Positions 32,818 through 43,497 of a DNA stretch of 64,000 nucleotides are shown in pieces. Below the pieces are notes generated by a model. It ran no database searches. It saw nothing but the letters and a program-made list of their open reading frames with translations, and was not told the DNA's origin. Both the position numbers and the translations under genes were made by a program. The DNA is taken from positions 1,026,406 to 1,090,405 of the forward strand of contig NC_018259.1 in NCBI RefSeq assembly GCF_000227135.1, in the 5' to 3' direction. The DNA is from Leishmania donovani (taxonomy: Eukaryota; Euglenozoa; Kinetoplastea; Trypanosomatida; Trypanosomatidae). Numbering within the stretch: position 1 is the first letter of the stretch; each line of letters starts with the position of its first letter.

Positions 32818-34278
32818 TCAAGGGATCTCGCTGAAGATGGCGACAGCAGTGCCGAAGACGACGGCGACCACGCCACCAACGATCAGCACGATGCAGCCAA
32901 GGTAGTTCAGGATGCCGACCTTCTTGAGCGTGAAGCCACCCGAGTAGATGAAAAAGTACGCCGGAAACATGAAGCCGAGAAAGCCACCGCAGATACCGCC
33001 GAGCAGGGAGAAGACAATGTTGATGCTGGGGATGAAGAGACCGCAGATGAGCGCGGCAAGGGCAAGGAAGCCACTGACGATCCAGTTCAGCCAGTCCTTC
33101 ACATCAGACGTCTTGCCCATCCCCAGACAGTAGTAGATGGCATCGCGCGAGGGCTGAATGCAGATGGCGAAGCCGACGCACAGCTTGATGCAAATACCAA
33201 TGTACGAAATCATGAAGAGCGGATCCTCAAGCGGGCGGTACAGCAGCAGAATCGAGCCGTCCACCTCCGCGCCAAAATCGCAGTAGCCGAAGAAGCCGGA
33301 AAAGAAGTTCAGCAACGCCACGACGAGCATACTGATCGTCGCGTCGCGCGTCATGCGGCCGAGCGTGGGCTTCTGCATTTCGTCGAAAATCTCAAACACG
33401 TTCACTTGGCAGATGAATGCGAAAATGAACAGCGTGAGACCGTTGACGGCCGGCATGCCGTTGTTGGCGAGCACGATGTCCTTGCGGATGCCGTTCTTGA
33501 GGCCGTTGCGGGCGGAGTGAACGATCACGCAAATGACGAAGAAGACGACAAAAGACACGCCGATCACCGACGCGTAGCGTAGCGAGTTGATCTCCTTCGG
33601 CAGCGACAACGTGAACATGCCAACGAACCAGATCAGTCCAATGAGGATGCGGTGGCCATTGTCCGTCTTAAAGAACGCGTTCGTGTTGGGGCCATCCAGC
33701 ATCGGCGACAGCAAGTCGCCGACTGAAATGACGTACCCGACGCACGTGCCCCAACAGAACATTAGCATGAGGAACGCAGCAAAGTAGTCCCAGCCGCGAC
33801 CCAGCATGCCGCGCGCCATCTCCTCATACGACCGCAGACCCGTCTTCAGCTTCGCCTGGCCCAGCAAGCGAATGGAGTAAATGGTGCACGCACACACAAC
33901 GGCGAGCAGCACAACGGACACCACCATACCAGACTGGTGAAAGCCGGACGGCACAGAGACAATTCCGGCACCGAGGGTGGCGCTTGCCAGATTGTAGATG
34001 TTGGCGACCAGCCCACCATGGGGGATGATGGAGTAGACCCTCTCGATGGCCCCGCGCACGCCAGTGGAGTTGGCTTGCGGCACGGCCAGTCCATCGACGC
34101 TGGACGAGGAGTAGGACTCGCCCGCGGTGCCCTTCATCTTTGTGACAGCAGCGCTGTCTGCGGCAAGGACATTGCCGCTCGCCTCGGTGTAGGGGTAGTG
34201 GGTGGCGAGCTCCTCGGGCAGCGGGGCGGAGCGGTCGTCGCTGTCGCTGGAGTGGTTGTGGTGGTTAGCGCCGCTCAT
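32818..34278 (-). CDS. Amino acid permease (AAAP family)
   Basis: A 486-residue polytopic membrane protein. The first 80 residues are polar and cytosolic. About 11 membrane helices follow, near 90-110, 116-137, 165-190, 211-227, 237-255, 277-297, 314-334, 352-374, 396-416, 418-442 and 456-482. The first helix carries the family signature LASATLGAGIVSVPSGF, in which the small residues unwind the helix for substrate binding, and the NVFEIFDEMQKPT loop is typical of trypanosomatid AAP transporters. It should move an amino acid with protons across the plasma membrane or an organelle. Substrate cannot be told from sequence. The frame is open upstream to 34560, but only from TTG; the ATG at 34278 gives a family-typical length. 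Confidence 0.88.
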   Translation of the reverse strand: MSGANHHNHSSDSDDRSAPLPEELATHYPYTEASGNVLAADSAAVTKMKGTAGESYSSSSVDGLAVPQANSTGVRGAIERVYSIIPHGGLVANIYNLASATLGAGIVSVPSGFHQSGMVVSVVLLAVVCACTIYSIRLLGQAKLKTGLRSYEEMARGMLGRGWDYFAAFLMLMFCWGTCVGYVISVGDLLSPMLDGPNTNAFFKTDNGHRILIGLIWFVGMFTLSLPKEINSLRYASVIGVSFVVFFVICVIVHSARNGLKNGIRKDIVLANNGMPAVNGLTLFIFAFICQVNVFEIFDEMQKPTLGRMTRDATISMLVVALLNFFSGFFGYCDFGAEVDGSILLLYRPLEDPLFMISYIGICIKLCVGFAICIQPSRDAIYYCLGMGKTSDVKDWLNWIVSGFLALAALICGLFIPSINIVFSLLGGICGGFLGFMFPAYFFIYSGGFTLKKVGILNYLGCIVLIVGGVVAVVFGTAVAIFSEIP

Positions 34279-35465
34279 GATTGCCTTGTACAGCAGCGGG
34301 GTTCTTTCGTCAACAGCAAACACTGGGGGTGTTGTTGGGGAGATGGTGTCGTTCGACGAGGTCGGCGAACAGGACGGGGTACCCTTCACGCAAACAAGTG
34401 CCCAGTTGACCCGATTGTGCGAAGAGGGCTGCTCCTCAGAGGGCGTGGTGCTGTTGCAGCTTGCGAGGGCGAGAACGGCTGAGCAGGGCGCAGACGGGCG
34501 TACGCGGCTGACCGTGTGCGATATCGTCGAGCCTGCCTTTGCCTCTGTTGACGTGAGCAAAGAGCGAGTGCGTGTGCGCCTCTTGTCTTTGCTTTCAAGC
34601 TGTCGTGCGGGAGCGAGCTGGGGGGAGGGGGGAAGGGGTCGTGTACGTGCGTGTGCACTCTGTTCTGTCCTTTTTTTTGTTACTGATTAAAACTCTTAAG
34701 AGGAGGCTACGCATCGACGTGGGAGGGCGCGAGTGGGAGAGGGAAGAAAGGAATATGGGGCCGCAGCACCGCAGCAGCGGCGGTGCCATGTGGCCGCGTG
34801 AGGAGGGGCGGATGAGGACGAGAGAGAAAGAGATCGAAAAAAGATATGGGTGGCACACGCGAGAGAGAGCCACCGGTGGAGCAGACGTGTACCTCTGGCA
34901 TCCATCCTCGCCCCCGAAATAGTCGATGGCGAGGCAGCGAGAAGAGCGCGTAAGCGTATGATCACCGTCGCGTCCACACAAGAAAAAAAAAACAGTAATA
35001 ACGAGGAATCGGCATCCTCGCATGCGCCGCTGCACAACGACAGACGAAGGCACGCGAAAGCCATCCGTCCACGGTGGTTTCTCGCAAGAGGGGATGAGGT
35101 AAGAACGTCGAATTCGTGCGAGCACTCGGGGGGCGAGTATGAGACGCACTGCTCTCCCATAAGAAAAAGACGAAATACGACGACGCAGTTGCTTGTTGAT
35201 GGGTGTTTGGCGTTAGTGTGATAGAGGGGAGCGATTATGAGGAAAGGAAGAAAACATCCTCGGGGGGGGGGGGGGCAGGCATGCACACAACAGAGCACAG
35301 ATGCATCCAAAGCGCCGCGCAGAGGAACGCGGACGCGGAATGAGCGCACGCGTGTGCGTATGCGCGGGTACAGCATGAGTGCAGGCAGACATGTGAAGAA
35401 GACACCCAGGCACACACGTGCAGGCAGGAGGGCGCACCACCTCCTCACGAGGGCCCTGGGGTTGT
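34279..35465. other. Intergenic region with a 14-base poly-G
   Basis: Spacer between the 839-residue mitochondrial protein gene and the permease. A C/T-rich run on the coding strand with AG at 34618-34619 is a likely permease acceptor, giving a long 5' UTR of about 340 bases. A pure G run lies at 35262-35275. No gene is seen. Confidence 0.5.
35262..35275. repeat. Poly-G, 14 bases
   Basis: A pure G run about 190 bases past the stop of the 839-residue protein gene on its upstream-gene side; it reads as poly-C on the coding strand. Confidence 0.9.
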
Positions 35466-37985
35466 TTAATCATCGAGGACGTCCTTGACGAGTCTCCAGC
35501 CCCACGGATTCTCTGGGCAGGGGTACGGCGGCGCCAGCGGCTCACCACGACGGCGCCGCTCTGCATCGTCAGCGGCGTGTTCCAGCGCCTGCTGCACCGC
35601 CCGTGTTCCGGTGCCCCAAAACAGAAGCGGCTTATCAGGCAGTTGCCACTGCTGCCCAAAAAGCTGTGGCTGAAACCGCTTCTTGTTCTTGCGAAACGGG
35701 TCGGCAGAAAGGGCCTTGTCAGCATCCCGGACCTCCTTCCAGGCCTGCACATCCGCGGCAGAGACGTAGGACATGCCTTCTGGGATGGGCAGAAGCGGTG
35801 GCCGCTCAGCCTCGTCCATGGCATCCAGCCACTCCAAGTCGGACTTCACGTCCGCCTCTAGTACATTCAGCAGACGCTGCGCCACCTTGTCCTTCTTCGC
35901 CTGCAGCAGCCGCTGAAGCTCCTCGGCGCGGCCGGCACGGCTGCCGTCCGCGTTCGTGAGGCCAACCTGCTGCATCACACGCGTGAATACTTCAGCCTTG
36001 GCGGCGGCCTTGCTACGTCGGCGTGTCTCTCGGCTGTAGGTACGGATGACTGATTGGGTGATGCGGCCAATTTGCTCGAACAATGCGGCAGCCTCAGCGT
36101 CTTGCTCAAACACGTTCGCGTTGCCGGCAGTCGCGGCGACTGCGGTAGCGACATCACCGGAGGTCGCAGCGGCAGAGCCGCCCATCGATTCGGTGCCGCC
36201 AGCCTCGGTGGTGGAAGCTGCTGAGGAGTTGACAGAGTCGCCGAGCGCGGCGAGCCGCTGCTTACGCTCCATGAGCTGCGCGTAGAGTTTTCGGCACTCC
36301 GCCGCTTCTGCTGTCGCTTCGACACCCTCGAAAATCTTCGCGTTCTCACGTGCCTGCGCGATCTGCCGCTCCATCTGCAAATAGGCGATGTACCGCAGTC
36401 TCCGCTCGTGTAAACTCTTCAGCCGTGGGTCGTCTGGGCGCATGAACATCTTCTCTACCAGGCGCACCGCCTGCTGCGTGCGCCCACCGGCAGCCGCCCG
36501 CTCGGCCTGCATGGCGGCTTCGTGGCCTGCGGACACCGGCGCGTCCGCCTCGCGCGCGACCCGGGCTTGCAGCTCCAGCGCCGCCGTGTCGCCGTCGCGG
36601 ATCGCCTCCAGTCGCTTGTACTCCGTCGTGTGCTCGAGCGGGATGCGGACAAGGCGCTCGTACCACCGCTTTGCCCAGTCCACTGGGTGCGCCTCCTCCT
36701 TGGCGGCGAGGTACTGCACAACGTCAAGTGTGCTGAGCTTATTCGCGTCTACGGAGTACAGCCGCCTAAGGCTCTCCGTGTATGCGTCGAGGCGCTCGTC
36801 CTCGGGGCCGTGGCGGAACCCCTGGGAGACGGTGAGGCGAGCAAACACCTCACAGAACTGCATGAACTTCTCCTGCGCCTCCAGCTCCGTGATGAGGCTC
36901 TCCACGACGCTGAGCTCCAAGCCGAGAGCCTTGCCCAGTGACCGGCTCAAGGCGGCGCGCTTCTTCGTCTTGGCAAGAGCTGCAGGAGACGGAGAGAAGG
37001 TGTCATGGCCGGCGCCTAGGCCTGCATCCACTGCTGAGCACGACGTGGAAGGGCACGCGCCGCCTTCCGGTACCGACGCACCGGTGGAGGGGGTCGGAGC
37101 AGATGGCTCGGACGACGGAGAAGTGCGATGCCGTGTTGGCGACGATACAAGTCGCCGCAGCCGCTGCAGCTCGCTCAGCTGCCGCTTCCGCTCCTCGCGC
37201 GCCTCCTGCCGAACCCTCTCCTCCGCGTACTTGAACATGTGGCTCAGATGTCGCTGCGTCTCGACGTTCAAGTCTGCCAGCATGTTCGCCAGCTTGCGGC
37301 GGGCCGTTTCCGTGCTCACGCCCTCGCGGCGCTGTCGCACGTAGTCCGTAAACACCTGCTTAATCTGCACCATTGCATCTTCCAGTGCGTCCACCTTGTC
37401 AGGGTCAAACAGGCTTGCGTCACCGGCCTCGAATATGGCCTGCGAGACGCCAAGTGAACGCTGTGGGTCTTTGAGCTGCACGGGCAGCCCCATCTTCAGT
37501 CGCTCGAACTCGTCTCGCACGGTGCGACTCGGATCGAGGTCGCGCGGGTCAGCCATGGTCGTTTCAAAGTAGCGACGCCGCTGCTGCTCTGTCGCCTCCG
37601 TCGGGTGCTCGCGCAAGAGCTTGCTCATGTACTTAGTGAATGCATGCTTGTCCGCCATAGGTACACTCTCCCACTCCGCATCTGTCATCGACTTGGCGCG
37701 CTCGGCGACGTCCTTGCCAACCACTTGCTGTACATGATGCTTGCGGCGCTGTTTGCGACTCTTCGCCGTACGCGAAGAGGAGGACAGGGGCGGTGATGCG
37801 GCCCCTGTCCTGCCGGGCCCACCGAGCTCTGCAAGCATGGCTTGCTGTTCAAAGTGCGCCTCTTGCTGCGCCCCCATGGCTGCAGCACGGCGCAGCTTGG
37901 CGCGATAGCTGCGAGGGTTGAGAAGCGAGCTGCCCGGATTGGGCAGCTTCCTCGCCGCCAACGCAGTAGAGCGGCGACGCAGCAT
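35466..37985 (-). CDS. Predicted mitochondrial protein, conserved hypothetical
   Basis: An 839-residue protein. The N-terminus (MLRRRSTALAARKLP) is a classic trypanosomatid mitochondrial presequence: short, Arg-rich, no acids. The rest is highly charged and helical, with Arg/Glu-rich coiled-coil stretches (for example EERVRQEAREERKRQLSELQ), Ala/Ser/Thr-rich linkers and a conserved-looking C-terminus ending NPWGWRLVKDVLDD. No enzymatic motif is visible. Large, charged, soluble mitochondrial proteins of this kind are frequent among trypanosomatid mitoribosomal subunits and assembly factors, but nothing here proves that role. The upstream frame to 38033 starts at TTG; the ATG at 37985 fits the targeting sequence. 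No AG lies between the polypyrimidine tract and this ATG, so the acceptor must be further upstream. Confidence 0.75.
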   Translation of the reverse strand: MLRRRSTALAARKLPNPGSSLLNPRSYRAKLRRAAAMGAQQEAHFEQQAMLAELGGPGRTGAASPPLSSSSRTAKSRKQRRKHHVQQVVGKDVAERAKSMTDAEWESVPMADKHAFTKYMSKLLREHPTEATEQQRRRYFETTMADPRDLDPSRTVRDEFERLKMGLPVQLKDPQRSLGVSQAIFEAGDASLFDPDKVDALEDAMVQIKQVFTDYVRQRREGVSTETARRKLANMLADLNVETQRHLSHMFKYAEERVRQEAREERKRQLSELQRLRRLVSSPTRHRTSPSSEPSAPTPSTGASVPEGGACPSTSCSAVDAGLGAGHDTFSPSPAALAKTKKRAALSRSLGKALGLELSVVESLITELEAQEKFMQFCEVFARLTVSQGFRHGPEDERLDAYTESLRRLYSVDANKLSTLDVVQYLAAKEEAHPVDWAKRWYERLVRIPLEHTTEYKRLEAIRDGDTAALELQARVAREADAPVSAGHEAAMQAERAAAGGRTQQAVRLVEKMFMRPDDPRLKSLHERRLRYIAYLQMERQIAQARENAKIFEGVEATAEAAECRKLYAQLMERKQRLAALGDSVNSSAASTTEAGGTESMGGSAAATSGDVATAVAATAGNANVFEQDAEAAALFEQIGRITQSVIRTYSRETRRRSKAAAKAEVFTRVMQQVGLTNADGSRAGRAEELQRLLQAKKDKVAQRLLNVLEADVKSDLEWLDAMDEAERPPLLPIPEGMSYVSAADVQAWKEVRDADKALSADPFRKNKKRFQPQLFGQQWQLPDKPLLFWGTGTRAVQQALEHAADDAERRRRGEPLAPPYPCPENPWGWRLVKDVLDD

Positions 37986-39610
37986 GAGAAGCACGCAAGG
38001 GTGCACCAAAAAAAAAAAGCAGCAAGAGAACAATGTGCGCCTCTGCCGCTATCCGAGGTCTCCGGCCCACTTGTGTGGATGCGTGGGCCTGTGCGTGGGC
38101 ACTTATATCCAGCGCAACGTCAGGTTCGGCAGAGAGCGTGCACCATGGTTCGAGCGAGCGGGGAAAGAGAGTCGAGAAAGGAGAGACGTAGAAGGGGACG
38201 AGCAACGCATGTGCACGCCGCTTGCGCCTGGCACTGCTACGGAGAGGGAGAGAGATGCACGTTCGAGGTGCAACGGCCAGAGCGCGCGGAGGGAAGGGGT
38301 ACGAGAAAAAGCCTGTGCTGTCCTCCGCAACCCGCACAGACTGTTCCCTCGACTCTTTGCACCCCTTGATGGCTCGGGAAGCGCCCGCATAATGACAAGC
38401 GCTGCAGTGGCGGTCACCCAACGAGGGGGAGCCTCGCGTCTAGTCACACGGCGCGATGAGTTGCGTGTACGCGTGCCTCAAGATAGACTCGGTTTGCCTG
38501 AAGCTGCAGATGATGCGGCGAGCGGCAAGGGGAGAGAGAAGGCCGCATCGATGATCGAACGCAGCCCAGCATAGTCCTCTGCACACACACACACACTTCT
38601 GCTCCGTAGCATGAGCGGCGGCGCACAGCACACGCAGACCACACCACTGACGCGGAGAATTAGCCGACTCCGATTCGGCACACTTCTTCGCCGTTGGAAA
38701 CACATGAAGGGCGGGGGGGGGGGGCAACTTTCTAGCGCATGGCGTCACAGCCATGGGCGCGCGCACAGGTACAGACAGCGAAAACTCTCTTCGATCAGCA
38801 AACCTTCGCTCACACGATGTGAAAGCCTACGAAAGAATTGAGGCAGTGAAGGATTAGAAATCGAATTCGCAAAAACCCGCCTAAAAGACGCGCATCACGC
38901 GCACCATCGACAGAGATCATAGGAGGTCACAGCATATTGGTTGCACATATGTATGATGCACGCCCTTGATTGGGGTGAGGGAGCGTGTGGACATCTGATT
39001 GGTCATCCCCCGCTCCGTACGCGCAGGCGGGGAGAGAGAAAGAGTGAGATAGGAGAGAAAAGAGGCGCACACAGAGAGAGAGAAGCAGGGAAACAGCCAA
39101 GCAGAGTACGGAAGTGGCGGGACAGAGTGCATGCCGCGGAGATACACCACGAGAAGAGAAGGGGGCACACGACCTCGTTGTCACTTATGGGCAGCTCAAT
39201 ACAAGCCCACCTTTTCGGGCGCGCAGCGATCGACTTCGCGACATGCATCGCATTGGAAGAGCTCCCTCTCGCGCTCCGAGACACAAAGACCGGGGATAAG
39301 AGGAGAAAGCGAGTGAGCGCAGTGCTGCTCTCACCACCCGTCATTATCTCATTCGAGGGGTGCAGTGAACGAGTACTACGATACAGGACACAAGGGGTAG
39401 TAGTGTGACCGCCGCCGCCGCCCCGCTGTGCCCGAGAATGAAAAACAGGTGATGTGCTGCGCACTTCTTTGTTTCCTTTGCGTTCATGTTGCGGTTCGTC
39501 TGCAACCCCGACGGAGAAAAAACTGGAGAGCCCCGGCCAAAGACAACGACGAGGGAAGGGGGGGAGCAAGGAGAGCTGTGCACACAAACACACGCCAACA
39601 GTCGGTGTGT

Positions 39611-39642
<32 letters not shown>

Positions 39643-40510
39643 ACGCGCGCGATAAAGAAAGCGAGCGGGGCGAAATGAAGTAGAAGTGGCCTCAGAAAGC
39701 GAAAAAATAAGATGAGGGAGATGTGAAAGAGCCCGTTGACAGCCGACTGGTGCCTTCACCTTGCTGCGCGTGGCATACACGCTCGCGCACGCACACGCGC
39801 CCAGAGACGAGCACCGCCCATAGATGCACAGACATTTCTGGCGTACGCAAAGAAGAGAGAGACTGGCGTGACAGAGACAACGACGGTGGTGGTAGAAATT
39901 AGTGTAGGCCGTGGCGCTCAAGAGCACACCGCGTTCATGACATGACGACAAGGAGCGAAAAACAGCACAGAGAGAGAGAGAGCTGACAGCGGCACTCCAT
40001 AGCTTGCCAAAGTCCCCGAGAGGCGGCACAAAAAAGAGACGAACGAGGAAGATGCGCCTGAGTATGCATGCAGGCGCACCGCCCGCTGCATGTGCGCCTG
40101 TGTTTCTCTGTGCGTGTGTGTGTCGATGAATGACCTCAGTGTGAAGAGGAGGGCATATGCACCCTGTGTGCCCGGCGAGGTGGCAGAATACCGGTGGATG
40201 GAAAAGGAAAAGGAAAACGACACAGATAAATGAGGAAAGCCGTGGAATGAAGGAGTCCAGCACGAAAGAGAGAAAGGAGGAGGGGAGGCCCCAAGACGGC
40301 GTCTGCAGCGGCGCAGCGCTTCGCTGATTCAGCGCCGCGAGTCGCTTGCAAGCGAAAACACAAACAGGCAAGCACAGCAGCTACGTCCTCATTCAATCTA
40401 CGATATCCTCGTCGCTCACACCTCTTCTCCACCGGCACCCCTCACGCGAGAGGAGGCAAGAGGGAAGCAACAAAAAAAAAAACGGCACCATATGCGACTC
40501 AGCGGTCCCA
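37986..40510. other. Long intergenic region
   Basis: A 2.5 kb spacer covering the 3' UTR of the VASt gene and the 5' region of the 839-residue protein. It contains a G12 run at 38713-38724, (TG)n at 39605-39642, (GGC)-like repeats near 39410-39423 and CA repeats near 38582. Open frames are low-complexity and no domain is recognised. Confidence 0.5.
39605..39642. repeat. (GT)n dinucleotide repeat
   Basis: GT alternation with a single interruption (gtgtctgtgt) in the VASt gene 3' UTR/spacer. Confidence 0.9.
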
Positions 40511-41665
40511 CTAAGCTTCTGGAGTTAAGTCTAAATGGCGCTTCAGCAAGTAGCCAAACCCGCTCAGCGCCACAACCACGGCAGCCACCTGCACATAAGC
40601 CATCCACTTCAGAAGCGAGACGGTCCGCTGCAGGTGTTCGATCTCCGCCTGCTGCTCCATCCAGCGATATCGCATCGTCTGAATTTGCGCCTCCCTCGCC
40701 GCCGTCAGTAGCGCCTTTTCTTCGCACATCCATCCACCCGTACTCGCGGGAGCGGGTCCGCGGCCGCCAGCGCGGGAGCCTTCCCACATGGCGCGATCCT
40801 GGCTCAGCATCGTCATGGCCACATGAGAGGTGCGCGCCATCGTGCGAGTGCTATTGAAGACAAGCAGCGTCACCAGCACCGCCAGTACAAGCAACGTGCC
40901 ATGGAAGACAGAGCCAAGGCCGCCGCCATCGCCACCGCCGACACCGCCGTCGCCGGCGTTACCATTGGCCTCGGCGCCCTCAGCGTCGCCACCGCCGTTC
41001 TCGGCCGGCGCCACCGCGCCACCGCAAAACTCCTCACTAATCATATTCACCATTTGCCGATACGCTGATGTCATCTCTTTGATGGCACGCGGCGTCGCTA
41101 TGTATTGGATCGCGGAAAAGGACATACTCATTTTACGGCAGTTGCCCCAAATGGCGATGGAGCAGTCGCTGTCGGCGCTATCGGCGGTGATCTCGAAGTA
41201 CGCCTCGGTGCGGAAGGAGCCGCCGGCCGGCACTTCAGGCGTCTGCGACGATATCTGGTACACAAGCATCAGCTTTCCCTCTGGTGTGTTGATGTAGGCG
41301 AAACGGTGCGCCTGGTTCAGTGGCGTCGGCGTACCAGCACGCGGCACCTCGACAATGGCGACGAGCGACACGAAGCGCGAGCCGCTGCCGTGGTCGACTG
41401 CGTAGTCCCACGGGCCGATCTCGAGTTTCGACTCATTGCGCCTGTCGTGGTACTTTCTCAAAAACTCGGTGTTGTCCTGAAACACGTTGTCCCATAGCTT
41501 CTGGATGGTGAGGCCTTTCAGCAGCGTCTGGGGCAGCATAATCTTTTTGTCCTTGCGCGTGGCACTCGAGAACATGTTCTGGGCGATTCGGTTGTTCTTG
41601 TACACCTGCTTGCTCAAGAACTTGTCCGCGGTCGTGCCGCTCATCGGTACGAGTGGCTCTGGCAT
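40511..41665 (-). CDS. VASt (StAR-like) domain membrane protein, putative lipid transfer
   Basis: A 384-residue protein. Residues about 35-210 match the VASt domain of the GRAMD1/Aster and yeast Lam/Ysp sterol-transfer proteins: ILPQTLLKG-like entry, IQKLWDNVFQDNTEFLRKYHDRR, the LEIGPWDY segment, the FAYINTPEGKLML strand and a C-terminal helix from about 192. A Gly/Ala-rich linker (218-252) leads to a membrane helix at about 252-272, then a helical coiled-coil segment (315-352) and a second membrane helix at about 354-374. No GRAM domain is present. The family moves sterols at endoplasmic reticulum contact sites; in a parasite whose main sterols are ergostane-type this would be a plausible substrate, but that is inference. 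The start is ATG, 26 bases from a candidate acceptor. Confidence 0.75.
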   Translation of the reverse strand: MPEPLVPMSGTTADKFLSKQVYKNNRIAQNMFSSATRKDKKIMLPQTLLKGLTIQKLWDNVFQDNTEFLRKYHDRRNESKLEIGPWDYAVDHGSGSRFVSLVAIVEVPRAGTPTPLNQAHRFAYINTPEGKLMLVYQISSQTPEVPAGGSFRTEAYFEITADSADSDCSIAIWGNCRKMSMSFSAIQYIATPRAIKEMTSAYRQMVNMISEEFCGGAVAPAENGGGDAEGAEANGNAGDGGVGGGDGGGLGSVFHGTLLVLAVLVTLLVFNSTRTMARTSHVAMTMLSQDRAMWEGSRAGGRGPAPASTGGWMCEEKALLTAAREAQIQTMRYRWMEQQAEIEHLQRTVSLLKWMAYVQVAAVVVALSGFGYLLKRHLDLTPEA

Positions 41666-43092
41666 GGCTGATAGACAGGGCCGAAAGCGGACTGTATAAG
41701 AGTGTGTGTGTGTGTGTGGTTGTGGCGAGGGTTAGCAGAGGGGCGGGAAGCAGCTGAAACAAGATGTGCGTATTGAGATGCAGCACCGACAGATAGAGAG
41801 CAAGGAATGGCGCACACACACGAAGAGAGAAAAGTCCAAGGTGGCTCTTCACACTCGACGTTCTACGAGGTATACGCGCGTGCCCGTGCTCTGTTTCACC
41901 TGCGGGTTCGGAGAAGGGGAAGGGGGGAGCTGTCAGGTTCCCCACCAAACGCGGCGCGGCACCAACAATATAAAAGAAAAGCGATACGTTGGCCAACGGA
42001 AGAAAAAAGAACACGTGTGTGCTTGCGAGTGCCCGCAGAGAAGATTAGTTGCTAAGGTGTTCAGCACTGACGAGATCCCAAAGTGCACAGATGGGCGTAC
42101 TGCGTGTACGCATATGCATGTACATGAACGTGTGTGTGTGTGTGTGTGTGCTTCCCGTTTTCCATGTGCGGGCGCAGCAGGTCAAGCGCGTTGGAGAAAT
42201 GCGGAAAGATGTGGAATCCTTCTTTTCGTTGTTGTTCACTAATACTATTGCTCGAAGTACGCGGCCTCCCTGTCACACGTGCGTGCACTTCTCTCTGGCG
42301 TGGCTCCTGGAGCGCACGGATAGCGTAGTGTGGAGGACGGCACTCGTCACGATGTCGAAGAGATGAACAACGACCAAAGAAGGAGTAGGTGCGCGTATGC
42401 AGTCATTCGAGAGCGAAGAGTACAACGGAGGAGGTGGAGCGATACGGAAAACATAAACGTGCACGGGCATCGAGGACTCCGGCCGGCCAGAAAGCTCGCA
42501 GTGTAGCGAGAGGAGTGAGCGAGAAGTAAAGGAGGGGGAGGGGGCTGTGGCGACAGCCACCTCCGAGTGTCACATAGGGAAGAGGGAAGGGGAGGGGGCA
42601 AAGCAAGCAAGCATTATACGCATCCGTGCCGCTCGCTGATAGGCGCGTCCTGCTCCGCCTTGCCGTCCACTCGGCCTTTATCATCGCCTCCTCTGCGTTT
42701 GGTTGCGACGCCTGCGTCGCATGCTCGTCTGCCGAGTAGGCAAGTCGTTTGGAAGGCTAAAGAAAATGACCCCACGCAACACAGAAAAGATCGACCGCCA
42801 CGTGTCCTCCCTGCGAGGGTGAGTGAAAGACGGAGGCAATCAGCAAAAGAAGAGGAAAAAAGGCTAAAGTTGCAACGCCTGTCTCGCCGCGCATGCCGCT
42901 GCAGCCACGCTCACGCGCGCAGATGGGGTGCAGAGCGACGGCTGCGAAAGAAGCGGGGGAGTCAGGAGAGGATGAGGTGGGGACAGTAAGAGAAACCGAC
43001 GTCAGACCCCCTCCCTGACCCATCCCTGTGCAGCTACGTACCCACTTCTGCTGCGACGGCGGCCTCCAGTGGGTGAACGCAGCGCTTGCTGC
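41666..43092. other. Intergenic region, 3' UTR of eL27 copy 1
   Basis: Spacer of 1.4 kb with (TG)n at 41701-41718 and 42130-42150 and purine-rich tracts. It differs completely from the sequence following eL27 copy 2, so the two ribosomal protein mRNAs have unrelated 3' UTRs. No gene is seen. Confidence 0.55.
41692..41693 (-). promoter_or_regulatory. Predicted spliced-leader acceptor AG for the VASt gene
   Basis: The coding strand has a C/T-rich stretch (complement of 41720-41755), a CA-repeat and then CTTATACAG, 26 bases before the ATG. Confidence 0.35.
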
Positions 43093-43497
43093 TTAGAAGC
43101 GCAGGCGCTGGAAGAACCACATGCTGCTGCCGGCGTTGTAGCGCGCCTGGAACACGTGCCTCACCAGCCTCTTCGAGCGCGAGCGCTTCGACGCGTCAGA
43201 CACGTTGATCTTGCCGCGCAGCTCCTTCGACATGTCCACGTTGTAGCGGGTGGGCAGGAAGTGCTTGTGGTTCACAACGCGCAGGAACACGCCCACCTGC
43301 GAGCGGCGCGCGATCGTCTGCTTGCTCATCCCGCGCACGACCTTCTTCGGGTACTTCTTGATGCCCGCAAGCAGCGCGCGGCCGTACGGGCGCTCCTTCG
43401 TCGCGATGTCAGAGTTCTGCACGATCACCGCCTTGTGGCCGGCGTAGCGGCCAGCCGTCACGATGACCACCTTACCGGGCTTCAGGAACTTCGTCAT
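43093..43497 (-). CDS. RPL27: 60S ribosomal protein eL27, copy 1
   Basis: A 134-residue protein, full length for eukaryotic eL27. It begins MTKFLKPGKVVIVTAGRYAG, a KOW-type RNA-binding segment, followed by the conserved KAVIVQNSD and ERPYGRALLAG stretches, and ends with the family signature SSMWFFQRLRF. It is a cytosolic large-subunit protein. Frames upstream of 43497 remain open, but the eL27 family start is clear. The coding sequence is identical to copy 2 (49410-49814) except for one synonymous base (43315 versus 49632, Thr codon ACG/ACT), and identity ends five bases beyond each end of the ORF. Confidence 0.95.
   Translation of the reverse strand: MTKFLKPGKVVIVTAGRYAGHKAVIVQNSDIATKERPYGRALLAGIKKYPKKVVRGMSKQTIARRSQVGVFLRVVNHKHFLPTRYNVDMSKELRGKINVSDASKRSRSKRLVRHVFQARYNAGSSMWFFQRLRF

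Noticed and set aside
34279..34560. 94-codon N-terminal extension of the amino acid permease
   Set aside because: Its first codon is TTG and there is no internal ATG, although a good acceptor at 34618 lies upstream; the ATG at 34278 gives the normal family length.
39484..40371. A 295-codon minus-strand frame
   Set aside because: It contains a Thr-His repeat from (GT)n and Cys/Phe/Leu-rich simple sequence; no recognisable domain.
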